Assembly (NCBI GenBank): GCA_963933975.1
Contig: CAWVWE010000007.1
Location: 1 to 64,000 of the forward strand
Reading direction: 5' to 3'
Source of the DNA: UBA10364 sp905182675
Lineage (GTDB): Bacteria; Bacteroidota; Bacteroidia; Flavobacteriales; Schleiferiaceae
Length of the DNA stretch: 64,000 bases
The translations under genes and the position numbers were made by a program. This document shows positions 1-8,969 of this stretch, piece after piece; position 1 is the stretch's first letter; the number at the start of each line of letters is the position of its first letter. Below the pieces are notes generated by a model. That model had not been told where the DNA came from. It searched no databases and saw only the letters and a list, made by a program, of their open reading frames with translations.

Positions 1-42
1 TTGCTAGCCAAGTTGGGGATTATTGAGTATGTTTATACTGCT

Positions 43-1911
43 ATGAGTAAACAATTGACATGCTGGCTTGTCCTGCTTTATACGACGGTTTTGTTCTCGC
101 AAGAGGATTCGATCAGTCGTAAAGTTATATTGGATAGCAGTTCGTTCGATGTTGTGGTTTCTGTGATCACGACTCAGGGTGTTGTGATTAATGGGGACAC
201 CTTGTTAGACGAAATATCTAGCGCCTCTAGCGCTCAAATGTGGGGCTATAAAATGAACACTTGGGAATGGACCCAGAGGCAGAGTTCTACGTTAGGAGGA
301 CTAGCGTATAATTCACTGGACCCGGTTCTTGAGTCTAAGGCTGATGGTACGTATAATTTTTTGGCTTTGGACCAGACGATGCCGCTGTCACACTCGGCAA
401 ACGTTCCGTTGTCCAATTTATATTATAGAAGTGGTTTTGGTGGTGGTCAATTATTCGGTATTCAATCTCTTTCTCCAGTAGATTCTTCGCAACAGCTATA
501 TTTGGATTATTCTCGCATGAATTCTTTGGGTGTTTATCGCAATGAAGGTGCTGATGGTCATGAGCTGAACCTTTCCCTAGTTTCTAATACGCGGCTTAAA
601 GGAACGGACAGGTTTACAGTCTCTTATTTCAAGCGTAAGACAGGACAAAATGGTGGATTGGCTCAGCCAGATTACTTTGAGACAAATATTCCTACACTTC
701 GTACTAATTTCAGTGTTAATGATCCCACTGGGGAATATACTGAGGAAAACTTCTTGGTTGAGTTCGCTCGAAATTGGTCGGATAAAATCACAGCTTCGGT
801 TAATATAAATGGCAGCAGTTGGATGGCGTCTAACAGCAGGAGTGCTAATGAGTATTTCTGGGATTCTACTGAGGTGACTCCCACGATAAAGGAGAAGTTG
901 TTGTTTTACGATGACACTGTAGGATTAATCTCAATGAGTTCTAAAATAGAGTGGAACGATCTAACAGTGTGGGGTTGGAATTTTCGACCTTCAGTCAGTT
1001 TGGGGTTAGAGCGCTATTATAGTGACGTAGGTAGTTGGGACTCATTTAGAACAGATTCTGTTAATGTGGGAGCTGTCTTTAAAAGTGCTAACTCACTTTT
1101 CTTAAGGAGTAGGTTGCAGTTCACTAAAATAGTGAGACCCTCTTCGCGGTTAAAAGGAGATTATCACTTTAATGTTCTGGGTTACAACTCGGGTTCTCTC
1201 GACGGTAGGTCCGAAATAATTGTTTCGTTGCCGACATCGCAATTATCATTGTATTGGGACTTTATATATCAATCCAAGATGTATCGTTGGGAAGACTCCT
1301 ATGGATATTCGTATGATTTTAGAAACCTTGATAAGGCATATGTGAAAAATGAGGTTGCTATGGATTGGCAGCATGGTGATAAATGGAGGTATGAGCTTTC
1401 CTTACGGGGTATCCACTACAATGGCATGCGTTACCTAAGCGACTTTAGTGAGTTAAACCTATATGACGGTTTCTATGGCAGGATTCAAGCTGGTGTTACT
1501 TCTAATCGTGAAGGATGGAACCTTGTGGTTCAGGGTTACAGTGCTTCTAAGACTGGTGAAGGTGGCTTCTCCATCCCTTTTTGGGGTGGAAGAGTAGGTG
1601 GTTTTTACGCGACATCCATTGGAGATAAGTTTCAATTGAGGTCAGGATTTGACCTAAGTATGGAAGATGCGTTTTATGCCCCGGATTATTTAGGTGGTGT
1701 TCCACTTTGGAGTTTACAGCAAGAATCAATATCAGGCAGATATCCATGGGCCAATGTGTTTTTTGAAGCTAGAATAGACGGGTTTGTTGGTGCTGTTAGA
1801 GTAGTTAACGCACTCGAAGGCTTATTTCCTTACACATATTATGCTTATGGCACAGTTCCAAGAATGGACAGAGGTATTCAATTGAGCGCTAAGTGGACGC
1901 TATTCAATTAG
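43..1911 (+). CDS. Putative outer-membrane beta-barrel (porin-like) protein
   Basis: The protein is about 622 residues. The open frame runs back to the first base of the window through a TTG, but the ATG at 43 starts a good signal peptide (MSKQLTCWLVLLYTTVLFSQ), so I place the start there. The rest shows alternating polar and aromatic strands such as LYLDYSRM, FTVSYFKRK and YELSLRGIHY, and it ends in QLSAKWTLFN, as expected of a barrel strand. There is no TonB box or plug domain that I can recognise. It resembles the large putative porins common in Bacteroidota, but substrate and exact family are unknown. Its stop codon overlaps that of the convergent gene at 1908. Confidence 0.7.
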   Translation: MSKQLTCWLVLLYTTVLFSQEDSISRKVILDSSSFDVVVSVITTQGVVINGDTLLDEISSASSAQMWGYKMNTWEWTQRQSSTLGGLAYNSLDPVLESKADGTYNFLALDQTMPLSHSANVPLSNLYYRSGFGGGQLFGIQSLSPVDSSQQLYLDYSRMNSLGVYRNEGADGHELNLSLVSNTRLKGTDRFTVSYFKRKTGQNGGLAQPDYFETNIPTLRTNFSVNDPTGEYTEENFLVEFARNWSDKITASVNINGSSWMASNSRSANEYFWDSTEVTPTIKEKLLFYDDTVGLISMSSKIEWNDLTVWGWNFRPSVSLGLERYYSDVGSWDSFRTDSVNVGAVFKSANSLFLRSRLQFTKIVRPSSRLKGDYHFNVLGYNSGSLDGRSEIIVSLPTSQLSLYWDFIYQSKMYRWEDSYGYSYDFRNLDKAYVKNEVAMDWQHGDKWRYELSLRGIHYNGMRYLSDFSELNLYDGFYGRIQAGVTSNREGWNLVVQGYSASKTGEGGFSIPFWGGRVGGFYATSIGDKFQLRSGFDLSMEDAFYAPDYLGGVPLWSLQQESISGRYPWANVFFEARIDGFVGAVRVVNALEGLFPYTYYAYGTVPRMDRGIQLSAKWTLFN

Positions 1912-3182
1912 GTCTTTTGTGGTGGTTTTTTAGCCGCTGGAAATAGAATATTGTTTAAAATCAGCCGATATCCTGGGCTGTTCGGGTAATCATCTAATGT
2001 TGTTGGGTCATCTCCAACACGATGTTGATAATCTTCAGGATCATGGCCGCCGTAAAAGGTCCAATAACCTTTTTTATAAGCACCGTGAATGTACCGCGCT
2101 GCACCGTCAATAATGTTTGTTCCCAGAATCGTGGTGGATGGCTTAATGGTATTTACGTTGAATGCTGTCGTTTGACCATAAAAGCTACGGACTAAATCGC
2201 TATGGTTTTGAACAAGGATAGTTGGAATGACGTCGTATTTGGCTGAAAAATCAAAGAGTTCAAAATAATCCTTCTCTTCCTTCATTGTTCTTACTCGTTG
2301 ATCGGTAATATCAATGTCTGAGTATTCATAACGCAGTGGATTCGTTACGAGTTTAAAATCTTTAAAAGCAAAGCATTCGGTATAGTTCAATTGATATTGT
2401 GCTCCCGGTGACATAGGGTCTCCGTCAAACATACTCTCGCATATGTCCGTGTGTGCTGCAGAAAGGGCAATGTCATAAGAATCTGTAGCAGAACACATGG
2501 CAAATAGAAATCCTCCATCAGCCACATAATTCGAAATAGTTTGAGCTACTGCGGATTTCTGTGTGCTCACCTTGTTATAACCCATGAGCCTTGCGGCGCT
2601 TTCATAACTTGATTTCTGGTTGATGTACCAGGCAGCATCTCTATAGGTGTTGTAAAACTTACCGTATTGCCCAGTAAAATCCTCGTGGTGTAAGTGGAGC
2701 CAGTCAAACAGCTGTAGGTCACCATGTATAATCTCCTGATCGTAGATGGTCGTAAATGGAATTTCCGCGTAGGTAAGGACGAGCGTAACAGCGTCATCCC
2801 AGGGTTGTTTTCCTGATGGTGAATAAACGGCAATTTCAGGAACCTTCTCTAGTGGAAGTGAATTGGTATTGTTATTAGGGCTTTGTAAATCACTAATTAA
2901 TGCCACAAGAGCACTGGCACTCGTGACTTCGTAGGACACCCCTTTTATCAAGGATTTTTTGATGATTTCTTGATCTCCATTTAGAATAGCAAACGACCCT
3001 CCTCTGTAGTTCAAAAGCCAATGACAGTCGTAACCAAGCGCGATAGCTTCATAGACCAATCCGTAGGCTTTTAAATGATCCGATTGTCCATCGTCATCCA
3101 TTGGGATTAAGATTTGGGCAGTGCTAAAGTGGGGTAGAAACTGAATAAAGACTAGAATTACGAAGGATTTCAGAGTCATCAT
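1908..3182 (-). CDS. Exported protein of the family often labelled asparagine synthetase B in Bacteroidota
   Basis: About 424 residues with a signal peptide (MMTLKSFVILVFIQFLPHF, then STAQ). The frame opens at a TTG at 3194, but ATG codons at 3182 and 3179 precede the signal peptide and are preferred. After the signal comes ILIPMDDDGQSDHLKAYG. From memory this opening is typical of a Bacteroidota family databases call asparagine synthetase B, although I see neither an N-terminal Cys amidotransferase nor an AMP-binding synthetase domain. A cysteine near residue 230 sits in GGFLFAMCSATD, which could be a nucleophile elbow of a class I glutamine-amidotransferase-like fold; that is inference. It lies just downstream of dnaB on the same strand. 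True function unknown. Confidence 0.65.
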   Translation of the reverse strand: MMTLKSFVILVFIQFLPHFSTAQILIPMDDDGQSDHLKAYGLVYEAIALGYDCHWLLNYRGGSFAILNGDQEIIKKSLIKGVSYEVTSASALVALISDLQSPNNNTNSLPLEKVPEIAVYSPSGKQPWDDAVTLVLTYAEIPFTTIYDQEIIHGDLQLFDWLHLHHEDFTGQYGKFYNTYRDAAWYINQKSSYESAARLMGYNKVSTQKSAVAQTISNYVADGGFLFAMCSATDSYDIALSAAHTDICESMFDGDPMSPGAQYQLNYTECFAFKDFKLVTNPLRYEYSDIDITDQRVRTMKEEKDYFELFDFSAKYDVIPTILVQNHSDLVRSFYGQTTAFNVNTIKPSTTILGTNIIDGAARYIHGAYKKGYWTFYGGHDPEDYQHRVGDDPTTLDDYPNSPGYRLILNNILFPAAKKPPQKT

Positions 3183-3194
3183 TCCATCAACCAA

Positions 3195-4727
3195 TTAAAA
3201 AGGTACATCTCCGCCGTCTAAGCTTGGCGTTGGTAAATTTGTATAACCACCCTCATCTTTCTTAAAGCCGCTATTCCCCTTACTTGAGCCATCATTCATT
3301 TTACTTTCCATCATCATCGTACTTCCTTGATCTAGATCAGAGAATTTAGCAAGTTCACCAATGAAGCGGAGTCTAACGTCATCCAAAGAACCATTCCGGT
3401 GCTTCGCTATAATGATTTCTGCTTGATTACTTGAGGCTTCTCCATCTTCCCATTCTTCAATTCCGTAATACTCTGGACGATAAATGAAACTTACAATATC
3501 GGCGTCTTGCTCAATTGCTCCTGATTCACGAAGATCGGACAGTTGAGGACGCTTTGATGTGGATCTTGTTTCAACGGCCCGTGAAAGTTGAGACAGTGCT
3601 ATAACCGGGATGTTAAGTTCTTTCGCAATAGCTTTCAATGACCTCGAAATGGTGGAGATCTCTTGTTCGCGGTTTCCTTGTGATTTTGATCCGCCAACGG
3701 TCATCAATTGTAAATAATCGACAACGATTAAGTCAAGTCCCTGGGTAGACGCTAAACGACGGACCTTCGCTCGTAAGTCAAAAACAGAGAGTGCCGGTGT
3801 GTCGTCAATATATAAGCTCGCTTTCTCTAGGTCTTTTACACCTGAGGTGAGTACGTTCCACTCGCGATCTGTCAAGTCTCCTCTTCTTAATTTCTCGGAG
3901 CTCAATCCTGTTTCAGAAGAAATAATACGCGTTATGAGCTGAACAGAGGACATTTCTAGCGAAAAGACAGCGACTTTCTTACCGTGATCTACAGCCATGT
4001 TTCTTGCCATAGACAACACAAAGGCTGTTTTACCCATCCCAGGACGAGCGGCAAGAATAACTAAATCAGAAGGCTGCCAACCTGATGTAACACGATCTAA
4101 TGCCGCAAATCCGGAAGGAACACCCGATAAACCTTCCTGCTTGGAAATGGTCTCAATCTTGTCAATAGCCTTACGTATCAGCTCTTCTGCACTTTCGTAG
4201 TTACGCTTGAGGTTACCTTGAGCGACTTCGAATAGCTTTTGTTCTGCCTGGTCAAGTAATTCGAGAACATCCGTTGTTTCATCGAAAGCACTTTCTATTA
4301 TTTCCGAAGAAATGCGGACAAGTTCTCGTTGGATATGCTTTTGAAGAACAATTCTGGCGTGATATTCAATATGTGCACCAGAACTGACTTTCTGAGATAA
4401 TTGAGCCAGAAAGGATTCTCCTCCTGCTTTCTTCATTGATCCATCTTTTCGTAGTTCTGCTGCTACCGTTAAGATGTCTACAGGTTGATTGTCCCCAAAA
4501 AGATGAGTTATTATCTTGAAAATGTGTTTGTGCTGGTCTTTATAAAATGCATCGGGATGAAGGATATCGATAATTTTCGACAAGGCATTTTTATCAATCA
4601 ATAGAGCGCCCAATACAGCTTCTTCCAAATCTATGGCCTGCGGAGGCACTCTACCACCTGCAGTTAGATTGGCACTACGTCCTTGGTTCTTGGGCGCGCT
4701 AGCGTTGTTGTATTGAGGATCTTCCAT
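3195..4727 (-). CDS. dnaB: Replicative DNA helicase DnaB
   Basis: A 510-residue hexameric helicase that unwinds DNA at the replication fork. The N-terminal DnaB domain begins at about residue 28 (PPQAIDLEEAVLGALL), and the RecA-like C-terminal domain carries Walker A ARPGMGKTA at about 227-235. The Walker B region (LIVVDYLQLM) and the signature RESGAIEQDAD follow. A GTG at 4751 also opens the frame, but the ATG at 4727 lies 7 bases after the accA stop and gives a normal-length N terminus (MEDPQYNN). No intein or insertion interrupts it. The C-terminal tail is a low-complexity Ser/Gly/Lys/Asp segment. Probably co-transcribed with accA. Confidence 0.97.
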   Translation of the reverse strand: MEDPQYNNASAPKNQGRSANLTAGGRVPPQAIDLEEAVLGALLIDKNALSKIIDILHPDAFYKDQHKHIFKIITHLFGDNQPVDILTVAAELRKDGSMKKAGGESFLAQLSQKVSSGAHIEYHARIVLQKHIQRELVRISSEIIESAFDETTDVLELLDQAEQKLFEVAQGNLKRNYESAEELIRKAIDKIETISKQEGLSGVPSGFAALDRVTSGWQPSDLVILAARPGMGKTAFVLSMARNMAVDHGKKVAVFSLEMSSVQLITRIISSETGLSSEKLRRGDLTDREWNVLTSGVKDLEKASLYIDDTPALSVFDLRAKVRRLASTQGLDLIVVDYLQLMTVGGSKSQGNREQEISTISRSLKAIAKELNIPVIALSQLSRAVETRSTSKRPQLSDLRESGAIEQDADIVSFIYRPEYYGIEEWEDGEASSNQAEIIIAKHRNGSLDDVRLRFIGELAKFSDLDQGSTMMMESKMNDGSSKGNSGFKKDEGGYTNLPTPSLDGGDVPF

Positions 4728-4734
4728 TTTTAGT

Positions 4735-5688
4735 TTATTCAGCGTAGACACCCATATTGAAGAATTTCTCCATACGTTTTTCTACGCGTTCTTCAGGATT
4801 GAGTTTAGACAGCGCTTTGATGTGTTTTATGATTTCTCTCTTGACAATTTCAAACGTGGCATCTGGATTTGCATGTGCACCTCCTAACGGTTCTTTAATG
4901 ATTCCATCTATGAGCCCATTTTTTTTCATATCTGCCGCTGTAAGCTTCAAAACTTCTGCCGCAGTTTCTTTGTAGTCCCATGACCTCCATAAAATAGAAG
5001 AACAGCTCTCTGGAGAAATCACACTGTACCAGGTGTTCTCTAACATAAGAACTTTGTCACCAACGCCGATACCAATAGCACCACCTGAAGCACCTTCACC
5101 TATAACGATACAAATGACAGGTACTTTTAGTCTAGACATTTCCATGATGTTTCTAGCAATAGCTTCACCTTGTCCACGCTCTTCTGCTTCAAGTCCTGGG
5201 AAAGCTCCGGGCGTATCAATGAGGGTAACTACGGGGCGACCGAATTTCTCTGCTTGTTTCATTAATCGCAACGCTTTGCGGTAGCCTTCCGGGTTGGCCA
5301 TACCAAAATTCCGGTATTGGCGCATTTTGGTATTGACTCCTTTTTGTTGCCCTATGATCATGCATGTCTGGTCGCCAATTTTACCCCAACCACCAATCAT
5401 TGCTTTATCGTCTTTCACCCCACGATCACCGTGAAGTTCTATGAAGTCTCCTTCCGTGAGAGATGAAATATAAGCTTGTGTGTAGGGTCTTTGAGGATGA
5501 CGGGATAGCTGTACGCGTTCCCATGCATTCAAGTTGCTGTAGATTTCTTTTTTAGCGTCGTCGATTTTTTGACGTATATCAGTAATGGTTTTCGCCATAT
5601 CTACACCTGTTTCATCAGCAAGCTCATGAGCTTTAGTAAGCTGATTTTCAAGTTCTTCGAGAGGTTTTTCAAATGACAAATATTCCAT
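4735..5688 (-). CDS. accA: Acetyl-CoA carboxylase carboxyltransferase subunit alpha
   Basis: A 317-residue protein that, with AccD, moves the carboxyl group from carboxybiotin to acetyl-CoA to make malonyl-CoA for fatty-acid synthesis. The crotonase-fold carboxyltransferase signatures are clear: LIDTPGAFPG at 156-165 and GEGASGGAIGIG at 197-208. An N-terminal coiled-coil-like segment (EKPLEELENQLTKAHELA) is typical of AccA. The length matches the family. accD, accB and accC are not in this window. It is followed at once by dnaB on the same strand. Confidence 0.97.
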   Translation of the reverse strand: MEYLSFEKPLEELENQLTKAHELADETGVDMAKTITDIRQKIDDAKKEIYSNLNAWERVQLSRHPQRPYTQAYISSLTEGDFIELHGDRGVKDDKAMIGGWGKIGDQTCMIIGQQKGVNTKMRQYRNFGMANPEGYRKALRLMKQAEKFGRPVVTLIDTPGAFPGLEAEERGQGEAIARNIMEMSRLKVPVICIVIGEGASGGAIGIGVGDKVLMLENTWYSVISPESCSSILWRSWDYKETAAEVLKLTAADMKKNGLIDGIIKEPLGGAHANPDATFEIVKREIIKHIKALSKLNPEERVEKRMEKFFNMGVYAE

Positions 5689-5726
5689 AGTAAGAATTGT
5701 TTCAAGTCATGCAAATTACCAAAACC

Positions 5727-6665
5727 TTAGGAGAGGTTCTGCCTTTTTCGTGCCTTTATTATTCCGTTGGCAATGACCGTGGTTAAAATGATGACTACCC
5801 CAATATAAAACTGTGGATTCATACTTTCTGTAGCTCCGAAAAAGAGTGCCGCGAGTAATATGCCATACACAGGTTCTAGGTTGATTGCGAGCATTACGGA
5901 AAAGGGTGACATTCGCTTTAGTAATTCTACACTCTTTATGAATGGATAGGCGGTGCACAGTAGTGCTAGAATCGCGAGAAATGCTAAATCCGAATAGGAG
6001 CTGGCCCAGAGACTCGTCAAGGTATTTGTACCAAAAAATAATTGGTAGATCAGTATGGAGAGAAATGCGAATGTAAGTTCCCAAAAAGTGACCTGAATGG
6101 GTCGAGGATAACGCGAAACTAGTTGTTTATTTAAAATACTAAAAGAAGCACTCAACATCGCGCTGAATAAGGCGATAATAAGGCCGATCTGAAAGTTTGT
6201 AAAGCTGAATGAGCCTATGTTATAGCGCTCCAAACTGGCCGAACTTGGCTCTTCATAAAACACAATAACAATACCCAATATGACCAGTAACCCAAGTCCA
6301 AGCTCTGTCCAATCGATTCTACTTTTGGTTAGTAGGGGGTTGAGTAGTGCAGTCCATAAGGCTCCAGTAGATATGCCAGCTAACGTGATGCTGATGTTCG
6401 CGATTTTAATAGCCCCAAAAAAGGTGATCCAATGCACGGCGATCAATACTCCGCAAAGCCACATAAATAGGAGGTCCCTTGAATTGGCTTTAAATGATTT
6501 CCTTCTGAATAGTAAGTATAAGCCAATTGCGACAGAGGTTATCGCTGTACGGTTAAAGACAAGTGCCAAGGCATCTATGGAAATGAATTTCCCTAGTATG
6601 GCAGTAAATCCCCATACGAACACAATAAAGTGAAGGTTAATCTGGTCTTTTATATGAGTTTGCAT
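5727..6665 (-). CDS. EamA/DMT-family permease
   Basis: A 312-residue integral membrane protein of the drug/metabolite transporter superfamily, with about ten hydrophobic helices in two EamA repeats. The first repeat opens with FIVFVWGFTAILGKFIS and the second contains LIIALFSAMLSASFSILNKQ. It ends in a basic tail (KARKRQNLS). Substrates of this family range from amino acids to nucleosides and drugs, and nothing here identifies one. It starts 5 bases after the LptF/G gene stops, so the two are probably one transcript. Length is normal. Confidence 0.9.
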   Translation of the reverse strand: MQTHIKDQINLHFIVFVWGFTAILGKFISIDALALVFNRTAITSVAIGLYLLFRRKSFKANSRDLLFMWLCGVLIAVHWITFFGAIKIANISITLAGISTGALWTALLNPLLTKSRIDWTELGLGLLVILGIVIVFYEEPSSASLERYNIGSFSFTNFQIGLIIALFSAMLSASFSILNKQLVSRYPRPIQVTFWELTFAFLSILIYQLFFGTNTLTSLWASSYSDLAFLAILALLCTAYPFIKSVELLKRMSPFSVMLAINLEPVYGILLAALFFGATESMNPQFYIGVVIILTTVIANGIIKARKRQNLS

Positions 6666-6670
6666 TTGCG

Positions 6671-7795
6671 TTATTTAGGAGCTTTAGAGAATCTCCAAAT
6701 GGCAATTCCGGCGAAGAGTAAATTTGGTATCCAGATGGCAAATTCAGCGGGTTGAATTCCCACCCACAATAATGCGCTACCAAGACCTTTGTCAATACTT
6801 AGCAGGCCAGTAGCAGCAAAGGTTTGGGAGATTTGCATAGCGAACACATAAACAGCACACAAGATGAGACCAATAGCTATATTGATACCTAATCCACCTC
6901 GTCTTTTTTGAGTTGCTAGAGAAACCGCCAGCAGCACAAACACATAGGAACTTACCGGGTAAGACGTTCGGCGTTGCATTTCCATTTGATAGGAGGCAAT
7001 GTTCTCATTTCCAGTGACCTCTTCTTGTTCAATAAATCTACTTAATTCGTTACTATTCATCGTGGCTATGGAACTAAGCTTGGGCGCGATTTGCTCTGAA
7101 GTGAAGGCCAATGTTGTGTCCATTCTTCTACCGGTTAAAATGACTTCGTTGTTTAACGAGTCTAGGGTCCTCAGTCGAAAGTTGTCCAGTCGCCATTGAC
7201 CAGTTGCGGTATCGAGTCGAACAAAATCGGCAGATAATTTTGAAGCCAATCTATGTGAATCGAAAACCTCATAAGTGAACTGGTAACCACTTTGCCTCTG
7301 TCCTGAATAGGTCTCGAAGTAGACATAATGCCCAGGAAGAACCTGCCGATGTACTTTTTGATTGATCGGTCGCGAAACACCGGTAATGTACTTTTCTTCA
7401 AAGGCAATTCTCTTGATATTGGTGTGTGGGACAAGCAGATGATTCAGTGTTAAGGACAACAAACATATGATGGTCGCACCAATAAAATAAGGTCTCAAGA
7501 ACCTGTTGAAGCTTGTCCCAGAGGTCAATACTGCCACGACCTCGGAATTTGATGTAATACGTGAGGTAAACCAAATGGTCGATATAAATAGGATTAATGC
7601 ACTAAACAGATTGCCATAGAATGCAATGAAATTGATATAGTAATCAAAGACTATTTCATTCATGGTCGCACCATTCTGAAAGTCATCAATTTTTTCACTT
7701 ATGTCAAAAACTATAGCAATGGCAAGGATCAGAATCATCGTTAAGAAGAAGCTCCCCATAAATTTGCGCAATATGTACCAATCTAGTTTTTGCAA
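6671..7795 (-). CDS. LptF/LptG family permease (YjgP/YjgQ)
   Basis: A 374-residue permease of the lipopolysaccharide export ABC transporter, which extracts LPS from the inner membrane together with LptB and passes it to LptC/A. The N terminus KLDWYILRKFMGSFF is the hallmark of the family. Three helices lie in about residues 12-120, a periplasmic domain follows (about 125-270), and further helices lie at about 280-365. LptF and LptG cannot be told apart from this sequence alone. It follows tgt by 4 bases, so tgt, this gene and the EamA permease look like one operon. Confidence 0.9.
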   Translation of the reverse strand: MQKLDWYILRKFMGSFFLTMILILAIAIVFDISEKIDDFQNGATMNEIVFDYYINFIAFYGNLFSALILFISTIWFTSRITSNSEVVAVLTSGTSFNRFLRPYFIGATIICLLSLTLNHLLVPHTNIKRIAFEEKYITGVSRPINQKVHRQVLPGHYVYFETYSGQRQSGYQFTYEVFDSHRLASKLSADFVRLDTATGQWRLDNFRLRTLDSLNNEVILTGRRMDTTLAFTSEQIAPKLSSIATMNSNELSRFIEQEEVTGNENIASYQMEMQRRTSYPVSSYVFVLLAVSLATQKRRGGLGINIAIGLILCAVYVFAMQISQTFAATGLLSIDKGLGSALLWVGIQPAEFAIWIPNLLFAGIAIWRFSKAPK

Positions 7796-7799
7796 GGCG

Positions 7800-8930
7800 T
7801 TATAGTTTACGTTCTAGTTTAGGTACCATTTGATTTTTCCAAGTTGCAAAGTCACCGTCAATAATATGCTTCCGAGCCTCTTCGACCAGCCATAGGTAGA
7901 AACGTATGTTATGAAGCGAGGCTATCTGAGCACCGAGACTTTCTTTGCTTTTGGTGAGATGCCTGACATAGGCCTTGGTATAACTGTTGTCTACGTAACT
8001 CGTTCCATTAGGATCTAATGGCTCGTGGATATTTTCCCACTTTTTGTTTCGTATGTTAATAATTCCTTCGCTGGTAAATATTTGACCGTTTCTGCCATTT
8101 CTCGTTGGCATGACACAGTCAAACATATCAATCCCTAGACTGATATTTTCTAAAATATTCGCAGGTGTCCCTACACCCATTAAATAACGTGGTTTGTCTT
8201 TGGGTAAAATGGCGCAAGCTCCGGCAGCATGTTTGTACATTTCCTCTGCAGGTTCCCCAACGCTTAAACCACCTATCGCATTGCCATCTGCATTTTTGCT
8301 TGCAATATATTCGGCACTTTGCTTTCTCAAGTCTTCATATGTTGAGCCTTGAATGATGGGAAATAGACTTTGCTGATAGCCGTACAAGGGTGTAGTTTCA
8401 TTTAATCTGTTCACACATCGGTCGAGCCATCTATGGGTCATGTGCATGCTGTTTTTGGCATATTCATAAGTACTCGGATATGGAGGACATTCGTCAAAAG
8501 CCATGATGATGTCTGCACCAATCTCTCTTTGTATATCCATGACGCGCTCCGGCGTAAACAAATGTTTGCCACCGTCTATGTGACTCCTGAAAAGTGCACC
8601 GTCTTCATTAATCTTGCGTTGGTTGGCTAGACTATATACTTGGTAACCTCCACTATCTGTTAAGATTGGGCCATCCCAACCATTAAACTTATGGAGTCCT
8701 CCTGCTTCTTTTAAGATGGAGGTACCTGGCCTTAGATAGAGGTGGTAGGTGTTGCCAAGTATGATTTGTGCTTTAGTGTCTTCCTTTAAATCCCTAGTGT
8801 GCACCCCTTTGACGGTTCCCGCAGTACCTACCGGCATAAATATGGGCGTTTGAATATCGCCATGGTCTGTACGTAGTGTTCCTGCTCTTGCAGAACTCTT
8901 TGGGTCGGTATGTTCAAGTATGAATTTCAT
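7800..8930 (-). CDS. tgt: Queuine/preQ1 tRNA-guanine transglycosylase lacking zinc-site cysteines
   Basis: A 376-residue enzyme that exchanges G34 of GUN-anticodon tRNAs for a queuosine precursor. A TTG at 8948 opens the frame, but the ATG at 8930 gives the standard start MKFILEHTDP. Catalytic aspartates are in TDSGGYQ (D92) and GIDMFDC (D268), and the tRNA-contact segment PTRNGRNGQ follows. The C-terminal zinc motif (CxCxxC then His in known bacterial TGTs) is altered: the ungapped positions are G309, S311 and D314, while the histidine (H340) remains. No cysteine occurs after C272. The rest of the fold looks intact. It is divergent from rsmG across only 39 bases. Confidence 0.95.
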   Translation of the reverse strand: MKFILEHTDPKSSARAGTLRTDHGDIQTPIFMPVGTAGTVKGVHTRDLKEDTKAQIILGNTYHLYLRPGTSILKEAGGLHKFNGWDGPILTDSGGYQVYSLANQRKINEDGALFRSHIDGGKHLFTPERVMDIQREIGADIIMAFDECPPYPSTYEYAKNSMHMTHRWLDRCVNRLNETTPLYGYQQSLFPIIQGSTYEDLRKQSAEYIASKNADGNAIGGLSVGEPAEEMYKHAAGACAILPKDKPRYLMGVGTPANILENISLGIDMFDCVMPTRNGRNGQIFTSEGIINIRNKKWENIHEPLDPNGTSYVDNSYTKAYVRHLTKSKESLGAQIASLHNIRFYLWLVEEARKHIIDGDFATWKNQMVPKLERKL

Positions 8931-8936
8931 GAATGA

Positions 8937-8944
8937 CAAAAGTA
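8937..8944 (-). promoter_or_regulatory. Candidate -7 box of the tgt promoter
   Basis: Read on the minus strand this is TACTTTTG, matching the Bacteroidota TAnnTTTG -7 consensus. It ends only 6 bases before the tgt ATG at 8930, so the transcript would have little or no leader. I find no TTG at the -33 position with standard spacing, so the call rests on one box. Confidence 0.4.
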
Positions 8945-8957
8945 CCACTCCCTAGGT

Positions 8958-8965
8958 TATCTTTG
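8958..8965 (+). promoter_or_regulatory. Candidate -7 box of the rsmG promoter
   Basis: TATCTTTG matches TAnnTTTG and ends 4 bases before the rsmG ATG at 8970, which would give a leaderless or almost leaderless mRNA. No clear -33 TTG is present. It faces away from the tgt box within a 39-base intergenic region. Confidence 0.45.
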
Positions 8966-8969
8966 CCCT

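Noticed and set aside
5716..6084. A 122-codon minus-strand frame overlapping the EamA permease gene
   Set aside because: It is an out-of-frame reading of the permease gene; the permease frame has the helices and length of its family.
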